Source: Paralichthys olivaceus (taxonomy: Eukaryota > Chordata > Actinopteri > Pleuronectiformes > Paralichthyidae). From it: 64,000 nucleotides of DNA. Made by a program: the position numbers and the translations under genes. Position 1 is the stretch's first letter. Every line of letters starts with the position of its first letter. Below the pieces are notes generated by a model that was not told the DNA's origin, made no database searches, and worked only from the letters and a program-made list of their open reading frames with translations. This document shows positions 1 through 10,782 of this stretch, one piece after another. The stretch lies in contig NC_091093.1 of the NCBI RefSeq assembly GCF_024713975.1, positions 21,796,001 through 21,860,000 on the forward strand, given 5' to 3'.

Positions 1-49
1 TATTGGCTTAATATCAACTGTAAAACAAGTCGATGAAGTAAGGTGTATG

Positions 50-440
50 CTCCCCAAAAGCAAAGCTAAATTGTCTTGATTGCCCCCTGGTGACTGGCTC
101 CAGTATAGGTCATAAATCATGCCTCCTCCCTGTTATTGGATGGGATATGGACCAAACTAATAGGTCAATGAACACTTTAAAGAAAACAGTTGTCTCAAGG
201 ATTCATTTTCTGGTAAGTTTGGTTTTACTCAGTTATTTATTACTATTAAAATAGGTTGAAATGCCATGATTAACAGCTAAGACTGATGGCCAATGCATGA
301 ATTGGCTTCCTCCAGCGATTTCTACACTGCAGACTCTGGCTCCGAATTATGTCATCAGTGCAAGATGGCAGCATTCGTGTCCAGGATATTTTGGCCTCAT
401 TTCTGGATAGTGGGAGGATGTGGAGACGTGTTGTCCATCT
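50..440 (+). repeat. Interspersed repeat family A, copy 1
   Basis: This stretch shares a series of diverged blocks with 12760-13172 (same orientation) and 36500-36745 (opposite orientation). Shared blocks include CTGGTGACTGGCT, a GGTCATAAA block, CATGATT(A/G)ACAGCT, GACTCTGGCTCC, and GCAAGATGGCA followed by TTTTGGC(C/T)TCATTTCTGG. The order of blocks is kept, so these are copies of one dispersed element. I cannot see clear terminal repeats or an A-rich tail, so the class (SINE or MITE) is open. It lies in the presumed first intron of the glypican gene. Confidence 0.65.
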
Positions 441-544
441 TTATATACAGTCTATATTTACTGCAAGTCATCCTGAAGTCTGTGGCACAATTGTTTAGAA
501 ATTTCAGTAAATGTCATTCGGCTGGTGACATTACAAGAAAAGTC

Positions 545-690
545 AAAGATCACTAAGGTCATATTGGCTTCATCCTCTGGGGACCATGAATGTCTGTACA
601 TAATTTAATGACAAACCATGTTGAAATGTTAGAGCCTGGACAAAAATGGTGGACCCATGAAAAGCCATTGAGGTGGTAGACAAACCGAAA
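545..690 (+). repeat. Teleost interspersed repeat fragment
   Basis: The stretch reads like a repeat commonly seen in fish genomes: a block around GGGGACCATGAATGTCTGTACA, then a degenerate 'AATTTAATGACAAACCATG' block and 'CTGGACAAAAATGGTGGACC'. A related fragment lies at 27100-27235. Family assignment is from memory of fish repeats and is not checked. The rest of 690-2620 is presumed glypican intron 1, and I see no further gene or conserved structure in it. Confidence 0.45.
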
Positions 691-2620
691 ACATCAGGGA
701 AGAAGTTATACAACACTCGTGTTTTTCTTGCAGTAAAAAATGCTTAGATGGAGCGAGGAAACCAAAACATCAAGATCCTAAGGGAAGATCAGTCAAATCG
801 TTATCACTTCACCAAAGCGGTTTTTCCACTCCAAACAAATGTAAGCAATCTGCGCACGTGCAGGGAAATCAAAACATCTGAAAAAGCCTAAAACTCTACA
901 AAAGCCTGTCTGACATGCCTAGGCAGAGTGTGCATGGCTGTTGCCAGAGACGCTATCAGCTCCTTACAGGTTTCAAGAGGGGGGGAGCAAGGCGATGGCA
1001 CACGTGGAGGAATTCAAACTCTTCCAGATAAGACAACATGAAAGCACTCCAGGCCTCCGTTTTCTAACCTTAACACTTCCCACAACCATTTCCACTTCCA
1101 ACAACACAGACAACAGCTTTTCTTTGGCCGGGATGGCGGACTTCTCCGACTTGTTGTGTTCTGACCTTAACTGAAAGTTGCTTTGGACTTCTCACCGGGC
1201 AGGCAGTGCCAAACATCTCTCTCAGGTTCCTGGAATTTCTGGACGTTATTTTTCGCAGGCCCGCACTCACAGACAACTTCTGAAATCAAGGATCAACTCT
1301 TGCCATCTCCCATTGCGTTATCTGCTGTATTTCAGCACGTTCATCTGCATCCATGGGCAACAGTTTTTATCTCTGCAGCGTCCAGATGAATTAGGACTTG
1401 GGAGGACCTTATAGCTGCTGCCAGAAAGGTCACAAGAGGTGCAGCTTTAAATAGAAGCAAGTGTTTTTACAGGGTCAGTGGCTCCTGAATCAGGGGCTTA
1501 TCTACACTCATACTGCAGGGGGCAGAGAAAGAGAAAGTCCTGTTCATTCTGCAATTCTGGAAAGATTTTAAAAAACACAGAGGTTTAAATCCGCACAGGC
1601 TCATTAAAGGGATAGGAGCCATGATGGCGTTATAAGGGTTATTTAGAGGTTTAGGAGGCATTTGAGGGTTTTCTGACAATTAAATCGGTTTCCTTGGAGA
1701 AGAGTGATGGAGTTTACAGGGAGCAGTTTGTGGCAGGATGGTAATCAACACCATTAAGATTTACTTTTCCAAGAAGAACACACAGAGCAGCAGCAGCAAG
1801 CTGTCCACTCAATTACAGCACACATGAAATATCCACCTTAATTCCTCCCCCATGTCTTTGAGAGAACCATCATGTGGTGCTACTTTATGGGTGGTGATCA
1901 GACAGTTCAGCGAAGCCCAGTTTACCTAACTTTACACTAAATAATTCCTGTTTATCCCAGCAAGCCACTTATCTGCTTTAGTCGGCCAAAGGAGTAGAGT
2001 TTGGTTTCTTATTCGTCACGACCAGCGAGTAATCTCAGCGGATTTATTTCCTGGTGTTACAGGATTAAAGCAGCATTTTTTTTTATTCCCCATGCACTGC
2101 TGATAAAACACTGAAATCAACAAAAAAAAACTTATATTGACTTTAGAGTTGTGCAAACTCTTGGAACATCTGTATCCAATCAAATTTACCAGCATTATTT
2201 CTACATGTGAACAAACAGTAGGTTGAGCAGATTGAGATGGATCCATAAAGATTTTACTCTAAAGAGAATAATGGACTATTGTACATTTTATTCTTATCTC
2301 CTTTTATTTAAAAGTCTCTCAGAGAGATGCCACATAAATAGCTCAAAGCGGTGCTGTTATATTGTCTGTATCATTATCACAAGAGTACACACGCCTCTGA
2401 AAAGTGTTCAAAAAGGAGTTTGTGGGACTGCAGAGAGGATTTAAGTAGAAAGAAAATAACAGGTTAAAGCTGCAGTGCAGTTAATGAGCTCCTCAGGAAG
2501 GTGAGTCAAATAACAACATCTTTTTTCAGATGGAAACACTAGAAAATATTCTAAACTGTGTGACAGTTTGTGTTGTGAAAGTTGAAGGCCTTCAGAAACC
2601 CAGCCTCAGCTCCAACATAC

Positions 2621-2774
2621 CTGCTCTGGGACTCAGAGGCAATAATTGATTGGGTCCAATTTGCCTGAGTTGGAAAACTTTGCGCACTTCTTCGCATGTG
2701 TTGGTGTTGTGTCCAAACCCTAATCCACAGAGACCCGCCAGGAGGACAAAGCAGCTCGTCCACACTTCACCCAT
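2621..2774 (-). CDS. gpc5: Glypican (gpc5-like), first coding exon
   Basis: Glypicans are GPI-anchored heparan sulfate proteoglycans that tune Wnt, Hedgehog and FGF signalling at the cell surface. From the Met codon at 2774 the exon encodes a hydrophobic signal peptide (MGEVWTSCFVLLAGLCG...). It then gives the start of the glypican cysteine-rich domain, TCEEVRKVFQLRQIGP...LSPRA, which closely matches the TCEEVRKLFQ...SPRAG start of human GPC5. It ends ...GAGCAG at 2621 before a GTATGT donor. An in-frame ATG lies upstream at 2849, but the later Met gives a clean signal peptide, so I prefer it. Later exons lie off the left edge; everything left of 2621 would be intron 1. GPC3 is the nearest alternative. 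The neighbouring miR-17~92 host gene, in the same orientation, supports GPC5, because the human MIR17HG-GPC5 order is the same. Confidence 0.75.
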
Positions 2775-3115
2775 TTCAACAGAACGCCTTCCAAACAGAA
2801 AAACTCCAAATGAAAATGTCTTTTGGAAGTTGAGGTTTCTTCTCAACATGTGTAGTCCCCAGGTCTCAGGTGCGCCACGTCCGCATCTCGGGTCTCAGGA
2901 GGGAGTTTGCGTGGTCTGGTGTCAGTGTGGAGGGAAGAGAGGCTGAGGAGGATGACTCAGGTCCGGACGCTGACAAAGTTGCTGCGGCGCGACTCGTCTG
3001 GAAGCGGCATGTTGTCCAAGGTTGGACCGAGAGAGGAGGCGGAACCGTGGCGTTACCTGAGCTCTGCAGGTGACCGACGATCAGACAGCGACATCTAGTG
3101 GACGGCTCCAAAGCT
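2775..3115 (-). promoter_or_regulatory. Glypican 5' UTR and likely promoter
   Basis: Directly upstream of the glypican signal peptide, about 340 bp are richer in G+C and CpG than the flanks (for example around 2870-3080). This would contain the 5' UTR and core promoter. No convincing TATA box is visible, and the transcription start cannot be fixed from sequence. Confidence 0.4.
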
Positions 3116-3654
3116 CTACTGTAAGGGAATGGTTTCTTGGTTTGAACACCGCTGCATTATATGTAGGTAAAATAAATTACCGTCATGATTATTAAGTTAA
3201 AATTATCTTGATGCAAAACCCCTTTCAGTAACCACAAATGAAAGGAATTGATTTGCCCTATTTGTATTTTTCTATTTTTTTTTTTATTTGTCTTCTTTTT
3301 TTATTTTTACTTAAAAATATTTTCACTTCCATTTTTTCTCCTCAGTATATAAAGTATAATTCTGCAAACATCAATAAAAACAGTCAGGAATGTATTTATG
3401 TGTTGTATTTTTAAAGGATTGATTCCAGAGCTGATTAATAACGGTGTGAGCAACTTTAAAATGTTCTTGAAATTCAACCCTTAACTAACCCTCATAATAT
3501 AGGAAAAGTTCATTATTTCCCCCCCAACAGCCATAAAACACTGACTAATAAAATAAGTCACATTCAAATATTGTTAAGGTTTCAATAGTGTATAAAGTGA
3601 GGTGTGGAGTTACTTTTTTTAATTATTCTTGTATATATTGACTGGTTCATCTCT

Positions 3655-3912
3655 GCTGCTGCAAGGAAAGATACAGGAAGTCTTTCCTGCCCACAGCAAT
3701 AAGATGGGTTACTGCTGCAATAACTGTTAATTTAGTTTTTTTATTTTGCACATATATTAATTTTTACTGCACAGCTTCATGTTTATTACTATAGTCATGT
3801 TCCATTTTTTGCACCATGTCTCTTGTATTTACCTCTTTGTGAAATGCCCTTGACCTGCTGCTGCAATACAGTAATTTCCCAAATTTGGATCAATAAAGAA
3901 CATCTATCTAGT
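3655..3912 (+). repeat. 3' end of a non-LTR (LINE) element, truncated
   Basis: The segment runs from a degenerate AGGAAGTCTTTCCTGCCCACAG block to CTGCTGCAATACAGTAATTTCCC...GGATCAATAAAG followed by ATCTATCTA. This is the usual layout of a fish LINE 3' terminus with its short tandem tail. Only the 3' end is present. The remaining DNA between the glypican 5' end and the miRNA cluster (3116-4500) shows no gene; it is AT-rich with simple T and A runs. Confidence 0.55.
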
Positions 3913-4539
3913 GTTCTCATGAATAAACTTTTTTCCAATCAAGATGAATTTTAGATTTATTGAACAAATTTGGCTCATCTATTTGAATAAAAACAAGATT
4001 TCACACAAATAGATTTCATGTTCTGCAAGAGTTTCAACAATACATTGTTTGATAATCAAGTATTGATGTGTTTTAAAACCTAATGTTAAAGATCAGACCA
4101 CACCACTTTTAAACCTGGTAGTGCAAATGGGGCCATTTTCATTTGGCAGCAAGTGGTCAAAAGGACACAACTCAGTAATATTACTTCTATGGACCCCCCT
4201 CGGGCTTCTAATAAATTTTAATTATAAAATTGCCATGATTTAAAACTTATTAAAAAGTTCTGACTTAAAAATCTGACTGGGATGTATAGTAACTCTGGGG
4301 GGAAGCTAAAGTAAACTATAGTCTAAAACAGGCACCACGTGTAGCTGTGACTCTGACCTCATTAATGGTGAGACCTGCATAATAAAGAATTCAGAGAAAT
4401 GTGATGTAAAAACTTTAATCTTTTACCAACAACATTACAACCAATTCAAAATATACATTTTACTGACCAAAATGGCCAAAACATTGATATGCACCAGGAC
4501 ATGACAGGTTTCTGAATATTCAGGTCAGCTCCATCTCCT

Positions 4540-4616
4540 CGTTCCTACACAGGCCGGGACAAGTGCAATACCTCCAGGTACACAGCATTGCTACTAATCC
4601 CCACCTGCACAGGAAG
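4540..4616 (-). ncRNA. mir92a: miR-92a precursor hairpin
   Basis: The 3p mature sequence occupies 4549-4570 on the minus strand and equals human miR-92a-3p (seed AUUGCAC) as I recall it. The 5p arm at about 4584-4606 reads AGGTGGGGATTAGTAGCAATGC and pairs with it. The loop lies at 4571-4583. This is the last hairpin of the miR-17~92 polycistron. It is processed by Drosha and Dicer, and it targets transcripts distinct from the miR-17 and miR-19 families. Confidence 0.96.
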
Positions 4617-4723
4617 GGACAGCTACACATATCCAAACTGTACACATCCAAGTACGTGCAAATACCCACCATGCTGCAAAAATATTTATGGTGACAAGAA
4701 ATCTCTTGGCGGAGTACAGTTCA

Positions 4724-4804
4724 CCGGCCCGGTCAGTTTTGCATGGATTTGCACAGCGAACATCAGTTAAAGCTGAATGCAAACCAGCAAAACTGACCGA
4801 GTGA
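4724..4804 (-). ncRNA. mir19b: miR-19b precursor hairpin
   Basis: Mature 3p at 4733-4755 (minus strand) equals miR-19b-3p: seed GUGCAAA, with CCAUG at the position that separates 19b from 19a. The 5p arm, AGTTTTGCTGGTTTGCATTC, lies at about 4772-4794, and the outer stem bases pair (GGTCAGTTTTG with CAAAACTGACC). It is fifth hairpin of the cluster. Confidence 0.96.
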
Positions 4805-4867
4805 TGATAAACAGTAAGTTTTGGACGAAAAAAAACATTCAATCTTCAGAAAGATACAGTTAGTTAG

Positions 4868-4939
4868 AAGTACTTCAAGTGCTTACATTGCAGTAGATAG
4901 GGTAAATCACTACCTGCACTATAAGCACTTTAGTACTGC
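4868..4939 (-). ncRNA. mir20a: miR-20a precursor hairpin
   Basis: Mature 5p at 4910-4932 (minus strand) equals miR-20a-5p with the AAAGUGC seed. The 3p arm at about 4873-4894 reads ACTGCAATGTAAGCACTTGAAG. The terminal stem pairs AGTACT with AGTACT. It belongs to the miR-17 seed family and is the fourth hairpin of the cluster. Confidence 0.96.
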
Positions 4940-5077
4940 TGAAACTGAAGTCAGGGGTCGAGAACTGTCAAGTACTCTTGGGTTTAAAAAAAAAAAACAT
5001 TACACAGCATATTAAACAATCAGATTGTGTTTGATGTGACACCCCGAAACCATACAGCTTAACAGGTGGAGAGCAAG

Positions 5078-5152
5078 CAGGCCACCATCAGTTTTGCATA
5101 GATTTGCACAACTCATCTATTCTTGTAGTGCAACTATGCAAAACTAGCAGAG
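5078..5152 (-). ncRNA. mir19a: miR-19a precursor hairpin
   Basis: Mature 3p at 5088-5110 (minus strand) equals miR-19a-3p. The 5p arm at 5124-5145, AGTTTTGCATAGTTGCACTA..., is identical to the human 5p as I recall it. Both arms being conserved is strong evidence for a working hairpin. It is third in the cluster. Confidence 0.97.
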
Positions 5153-5221
5153 AACTGCGAGATATTTGAGCCAAATTAGAAATTAGAAATGGGTCTGGTT
5201 GGCGCATGATCACAGCCCCTT

Positions 5222-5293
5222 ATGCCAGAAGGAGCACTTAGGGCAGTAGGTGCTAGTCTATTTCACTATCTGCACTAGATGCACCTTAGCACA
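5222..5293 (-). ncRNA. mir18a: miR-18a precursor hairpin
   Basis: Mature 5p at 5266-5288 (minus strand) equals miR-18a-5p (seed AAGGUGC). The 3p arm at 5225-5247 begins ACTGCCCTAAGTGCTCC and also matches human throughout. It is second in the cluster. Confidence 0.97.
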
Positions 5294-5347
5294 AAGACAG
5301 TACTTCAAATGACATTAAGACCAGAGGCTCTGCACACCAGTGTCGGG

Positions 5348-5420
5348 GTATTGCTGTAAGTGCCTCCACTGCAGTAGGTATTGCATAGAACTACCTGCAC
5401 TGTAAGCACTTTGACAATAC
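5348..5420 (-). ncRNA. mir17: miR-17 precursor hairpin
   Basis: Mature 5p at 5391-5413 (minus strand) equals miR-17-5p (CAAAGUGC...). The 3p arm at 5354-5375 is ACTGCAGTGGAGGCACTTACAG, two bases from the human 3p as recalled. The base of the stem pairs GTATTG with CAATAC at the stated ends. It is the first hairpin in transcript order. Confidence 0.97.
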
Positions 5421-5588
5421 ACAGACTGATTACAGAGCATCACTGCCCTCCAGCATCACAGGAGAGGGTGGTCACACTGCTCCATCAGAAGACGTCCAGC
5501 ACTTCACAGTGGATCTGAAAACACAGAGGGACACATGGGATCAGTAACACGGACAATAAACAAGACTTTATGGCATAGCAACAAGTTA

Positions 5589-5594
5589 CACGTG
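5589..5594. promoter_or_regulatory. Canonical E-box CACGTG in host-gene intron
   Basis: A palindromic CACGTG lies within the presumed host-gene intron, about 170 bp upstream of miR-17. In mammals MYC activates this cluster through an E-box near its promoter or first intron. Position and motif fit that arrangement, but a single hexamer is weak evidence by itself. Confidence 0.4.
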
Positions 5595-5739
5595 CGGGTT
5601 GTGTCCTCGCTGCTGAAAAATATATCGAGTGTAATTTCAAAAGGTGGGGATCTGATTGTGCACCATCATAAGTGTGCAGAGCTGCGTCGCTTCTCACGGG
5701 AAGATGTTGTGATTTATCGCAGCAGCAAGAGGTCAGTGA

Positions 5740-7240
5740 AATCATGAATGAGCAGCCTGCGGCCCGCGTCCCTGCAACACGGGCGCGCCTGCGCGGGGGC
5801 ACGGTGTTATTCACCCCTCCCCCACCGCCTTTAACATGGCGCCTCGAAGTGCGCCAACCTTCGCATAAATACCAACAAACCGAACCGACGTAAACGCAAA
5901 AAAACGTGGCGCTGCAAGTAAAACAACTTCAACCTGTGTGTTGTTCGTTAACCGGGGGAACGCCGCGAGCTGCGGTGTCGGAGCTTCTAGAAAACACGGG
6001 CTGCCGTCCACGCAGGAGCAGATGCTAACAGCACACCGCAGCCGTGCTGGTGGAGCTGCTGTTAGCCTGGTGAAAACATGGCAAACCGTGCGAACGTTAC
6101 CCCAGTGTCCCCCCAAGGCCACCCGAGGAGGTGGCAGGGGGAGCAGCCGGGGTGTCAGCAGGGAGACAGTCGGCTTATTTGTGTCCGCTTCTCCGGCTAA
6201 CATCATGGGGAGTGGAGTTTTGACGACGCTGGTTAGCCGCTAGCCAACAACAAACGAACACGTTTGAAAAATACATCCATGGTGCATTTGCCCCGCTGCT
6301 CTGGCCACATTTACCCTGGTTTACCTTCACCTCACTGGGCTCCCTGCATTTTTAATCTCACCAGAGTTAGCCCCCGCTGGAGTATTATGCTAAGTTAGTG
6401 CGGCTAGGCTAAGCTAGCTAAGCTAAAACGCGCGGCCTAAAGCTGCCCCATGTGCTGCTGCTTTGTTCTGGGGGGCACTTTAACTCACACACCACTGCAC
6501 TCGAGTCCGAGCAGCGAAATAAACACATTAACTAACTTGTTACTAGCTGCGGGTTTTTGTTCAAACTCCTTGGCTGTTGATAAAAAGCCATATTTTCTCC
6601 TCCGGTGGTGAAGGAGGCGCAGCGGAGAAAAGCTCCGGACAAGCTTTTTCAAATCTCCCTCATTCCCTCAATGGTGGAGCTGAGGGGGCTGCCATGCGCC
6701 TCACGTTACACTGTTTTCATCGCCAACATCTCGGTAATGTCTCACTATGTTGATCCCCCTTCTTCTATCGAGACACCACGAGGCGAGAAAAAGCACTAAA
6801 CACCCCGCTCCGGGTTTCATGAACCCACACAGAGACTGTAAAACGGGGCAGGAACCCGACTTCCTTGCCGATAAACATGCGCTCGGCAGACACTCACCAG
6901 CCGAAATCCACCATCTTCGCTCACTTGCTCGGGCTGCCGTGTGGTCTCTCAGCGACAAAAAGAGAGCGGGATAAATAGCGAACTATCCCGAAAACTTTTC
7001 TACCGGCGGACGAAAACGACACGCGGGGTGAGATCCGAGGCGACCCGGGTTGGATCGGGAGCCAGGAGCCGCCGCCGGAGACGATTGCGGGGTTAGGAAA
7101 GTGGCGCGAAGGCGACCAGTTGGTAACCATGTGGGTGAATGAAGGGCGGCTCCCACTGAACGTAAATATCTAGCTACAACCCCCAACTCTCCACATTAGC
7201 ATACATAAACTACGGTACTTCCGACCTGCTCTGCCGGGGA
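5740..7240 (-). promoter_or_regulatory. CpG-rich promoter region of the miR-17~92 host gene
   Basis: About 1.5 kb of CpG-dense DNA stands out from AT-rich flanks. It includes GGGCGCGCCTGCGCG near 5781 (NRF1-like). An E2F-type GGCGCGAA lies at 7103-7110 (TTCGCGCC on the gene strand). A TATTTAT element at 6969-6975 could serve as a weak TATA box for a start near 6945. Several open frames here on both strands have no conserved family and look like CpG-island artefacts. Confidence 0.6.
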
Positions 7241-7535
7241 AGGAGGCACACACACGGGGATCCCTGCATTTTTCCTTCAACTTCAAAACAACATTTATAT
7301 GGAAATACACGCATGAAAACAAGAGAACAGTCTGTTCAGACACGTATAGTTAAATGTCCGTGTACGTTTAGAAAAGATCGATCATTAAACCAGAGAGTGT
7401 TTTTTTTCATTACTAAATAATATATTGATCACGTTTGGGTTCTTCGTTTAACAACTAATTAAACGACTGATTAACCTGTTGCTCCAAAACACTTAATCAT
7501 GTAAAATAATGCATCGACCTCTAGCTCATTTATAT

Positions 7536-7555
7536 ATATGTCTATATACATAGAC

Positions 7556-7608
<53 letters not shown>

Positions 7609-7640
7609 TATATATAAATTTATATATATATATATATAAA
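7536..7640. repeat. (TA)n microsatellite
   Basis: A long near-perfect TA tract with minor interruptions (TAGATATATATAAATT). It marks the end of the CpG-rich zone. From here to about 12750 I see no gene. The DNA is AT-rich, and the few open frames (for example 8426-8874 and 9802-10229) lack any recognisable family or paired splice signals. Confidence 0.9.
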
Positions 7641-10600
7641 TTTTTTGTTGGTTTCCATACAGAGTCACAAAAGGAAAAACTATATATTTTGTTATGTTTT
7701 CATACAGTTTTGTAAACTATAGTCTTGTAAAGTTGCAATAGCAAAATTATTGAATTGGTCTTCATTAGTTAGTTACTTAATTAGTTCTATACTTTTAATT
7801 TGCTCTAGATAAAATGAACAAGTGTGTGCAACATATACATATAAACGAAAATAACTAAAACATATATGTAAGTCAACAAAAACTTAACATAAAATAAATA
7901 CATTATCTACAGTATCTCTATTTCATTCATAAATCCAGACTCTGTGGGTTGTGAGTAGTGAAAATAAAGTTCTGTCCAAACTATGATTTTTTTGCTTGAT
8001 GACAATGTTAATTCTTCTTTCACTTAAGTCTCCAAAAAGCCTTAAATATTCAATCAAACATTATTCAGGTTATGAAATCCAAATAGTTTAACAGTTGCAT
8101 TAGTTTAGAGTTTATTCTTTAAATCTAGCTTTTAGCATTTTTATTTCATATAAAGTTCTTTTTTAGATATAAAAGCAATATGGAATCTAACTTTTAGTTT
8201 TAAGAAACACCTCAACAAAAAATCCACAGACTTTATTACTATAGTTTCACAAAAAATCAGCCCCAGATAATTAACTGAAAAGAACTGAAAAGAAAATGAT
8301 AATGAATAAGGAAACAAAAAGTTTAACAGTTAAAAAACTTTTTAGATGTAATTTAAAGAATTGTTTCAAGGTAGTACAGAAGTTTTTAACATTAGACTGT
8401 AAGTGATATTTATGTTTTTTTGCTTTCACAATAGTTCAAAACACAAGAGCACTAATTGTTTAAAACTAGATGTGTCGTTTGTGTCATGTGGAAAACCAGA
8501 GTAATTCAAACTTGTGCAGGATTGAAAATTCTTAAAGATCATTTGTTCGTTTGAGTTTTGTGTTCCTCTCTGAAATGAACCAAAATATCTATAACTTTTA
8601 ATGCTCACAGTAAAAATGCTCACGCCCTGGTGTAGCTTTCTTCCCAGATTTGAAACAAGAAGTCTGGATGTTGAGGACACTTTAAGAGCAAAGGCAAGGA
8701 GCCAATAAACCACAACAGAGGAGCAGTCGAGCATTGCAGCAAATTTGGGGGCCTCAGGCAGGATGTAGGGCCCAGGCTCAACACAGTTTTTTTCTTCTTC
8801 TGAGTAAAAATCTCTGTAGATTCAATAGAATCTGTAAAAGTAAAAACAATGTTTAAGAGTGAGGTGTAAAACATCGACCAATAAAAACCTCAAACACATA
8901 CTTCAGATGTTTGATTGATTTTACCAAAAATACAATGATTACATCGAATGTTTTTTCTTTGATGAAAAAGAGTCACAGTTATTTATCATCAAATGAAAAC
9001 CTACAGATCATTTGTCATAATTTTGATCCCTTTCTTTAAACTTGAGATCGACAGGGCGTACAACTAAAATGGTTTACTTCACTTTTTTCCCTCAATTTTC
9101 CGATGGAAATAGTACAAAGCCTCAGGTAGAGAGTTTTATTTCCCTTTTGAAACAAAGATTTTACACATATAAACATGTTAATCTTATAAAATACATCAAA
9201 CACCAAACAAGAATTTGTACTTTAGGCCACTTGTCATGTTCCATTAGGAGTTTTCTGCCGTTCTACCAAACAGATGTTTCCTCTCTGAACTTATCACCGT
9301 TTCATTAAAATAATTGTTTGTGGTCTACAGGGGTAGGATTATCCAATATTTTCTTTTTTTCCGTTGTTGTAATCAGACACCTACCCAAAGGTGTTCAGGA
9401 CTTCTTTATCTACTGGTATGATCATCGATTGGAGCTTTAAGAAAAAGTCGAAGAGCATCTGTCCTGCATTGTTTTTGTTCCCATCACAAATATGTGAGTA
9501 CAGTTAAATAAATGATGAAAAACACTGAATAAAGTCGTCGAGTTTAAAAACAAAGAAACAACAGAGGACCCTTTAACTTCCAAATTCATTTACACCTTTC
9601 CCACATTAATCTAAGTCATTATCATGGAAGTACAATGAAATGCGCTTGTCACAGTGAAGATAATACAGTATAGGAGCCGGCCAGCAGAGGGAACTAGCAA
9701 ACTAAATACTGTACTATGATATTATGGATTTGTCAACTGTAACAAGACCACAACTTCCCCATCGCTGGACTTCCTGAAGTGTTAAAAAGAGAACATCATG
9801 TTTGAGCAACACACTCAAGAGAAAACACTTGAAGATCTCATACAAAGCAGCAAATCAATACCCATCAATAGGTTTAACATTTGAACTTGTTTGCTGTAAC
9901 ATTCTTTGTGATGCACGAGGATGTTTCTGTAAAACCAGATGTTTATTTTTTGTCCTGTTTTATCCGTGCTGTGCTTCAGTTGAGCTTCACACTCCTCAAA
10001 CTGAGCCACAACTAGAAAACTCCTCGCCCCTAAAATCCAGAATATCTGTTCCTCTCCTTCTTCTCTGTGTTGAGTTCTCAGTCATGACCCCCAACCCCCC
10101 ACACCAGGAGCCAGCGGTGGGGCTAGTTCCTCTGCATATGGAAGTGAAGTGGGGGGTGGGTGGACACAGGGAGGTTGTGGACTTCACATTGTCCCATGGG
10201 GTCAGATGAAAGCGTTTGGCTCTCATCATTCGACCCCCACCCTCCTCATTCCAGCTCTATGCTCTCTGCACAAATGATGGTTAAAGATTTATCGGAGCAG
10301 GAATCAGTTACAAAAGCATCTTAGGACGACACATTTCTTTTGGTAGTTAGGGAGACAGATGAAGGAAAAGCCATCAGACATGTAAACAAGATTACAATCA
10401 TTGTTATTTCACTGTAAAACAACAAAGAAATCACTTCTCATGTAAAATGTGGGAATTCAAAACAACATGCTGGTAGACCTTGAAATATATTCAAGTCTGT
10501 ACCTGGGATCCAAAACATCCCCTCAGATAAAGCGCCACATCTGCCAGCTTTTTTTTAAAATGGCCTACCATGCCTGAAGCCCCTCCCACATCAGGGGCCA

Positions 10601-10760
10601 TGAGTCTGGGGGTCTCTGTTTTGTTCGCCCCATACAAGCCTGGCCACCATTGTCTCGAACTGACCCCCAGGTCAACTGAACTCACCTCGCCTGACCACAG
10701 CCCATTCAGCTGTGAAGCTTCACACAGGACAAAAACATCTCACAAGCGCAAGGATCACAT

Positions 10761-10782
10761 GGGGGGGGGGGGGGTGGGGGGG
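10761..10782 (+). repeat. Poly-G tract (G14-T-G7)
   Basis: Fourteen G, one T, then seven G. It is the longest G block in the left half of the window and has clear potential to form a G-quadruplex. It lies in the intergenic or distal 3' region downstream of efnb2, with no gene assigned to it. Confidence 0.85.

Larger units (their letters stand above)
4540..6945 (-). ncRNA. mir17hg: miR-17~92 host gene (MIR17HG orthologue)
   Basis: This is the primary transcript carrying all six hairpins on the minus strand. A likely first exon ends ...GATTTCGGCTG at 6898 before a good GTGAGTG donor. A CTGTGTTTTCAG acceptor precedes 5514, and the cluster begins about 95 bp downstream of it. That gives a 1.38-kb intron and an exon holding all hairpins. 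The 3' end is not fixed and could extend below 4540. I see no conserved protein in the host RNA. In mammals this gene is driven by MYC and E2F and promotes proliferation. Exon borders are inferred from splice signals only. Confidence 0.7.

Noticed and set aside
2775-2849. Earlier Met for the glypican exon
   Set aside because: It would put 25 polar residues before the hydrophobic signal peptide; the Met at 2774 gives a normal secretory signal.
5485-6243. Overlapping open frames of 100-130 codons on both strands near the miR-17~92 promoter
   Set aside because: They lie in CpG-rich DNA with few stop codons, have no recognisable family, and cross inferred splice signals of a non-coding host gene.
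7471-7668. 65-codon YIYIYI-type frame
   Set aside because: It is a translation of a TA microsatellite.
9802-10229. 135-codon plus-strand frame downstream of efnb2
   Set aside because: Composition and lack of any conserved motif suggest chance; no splice partners.
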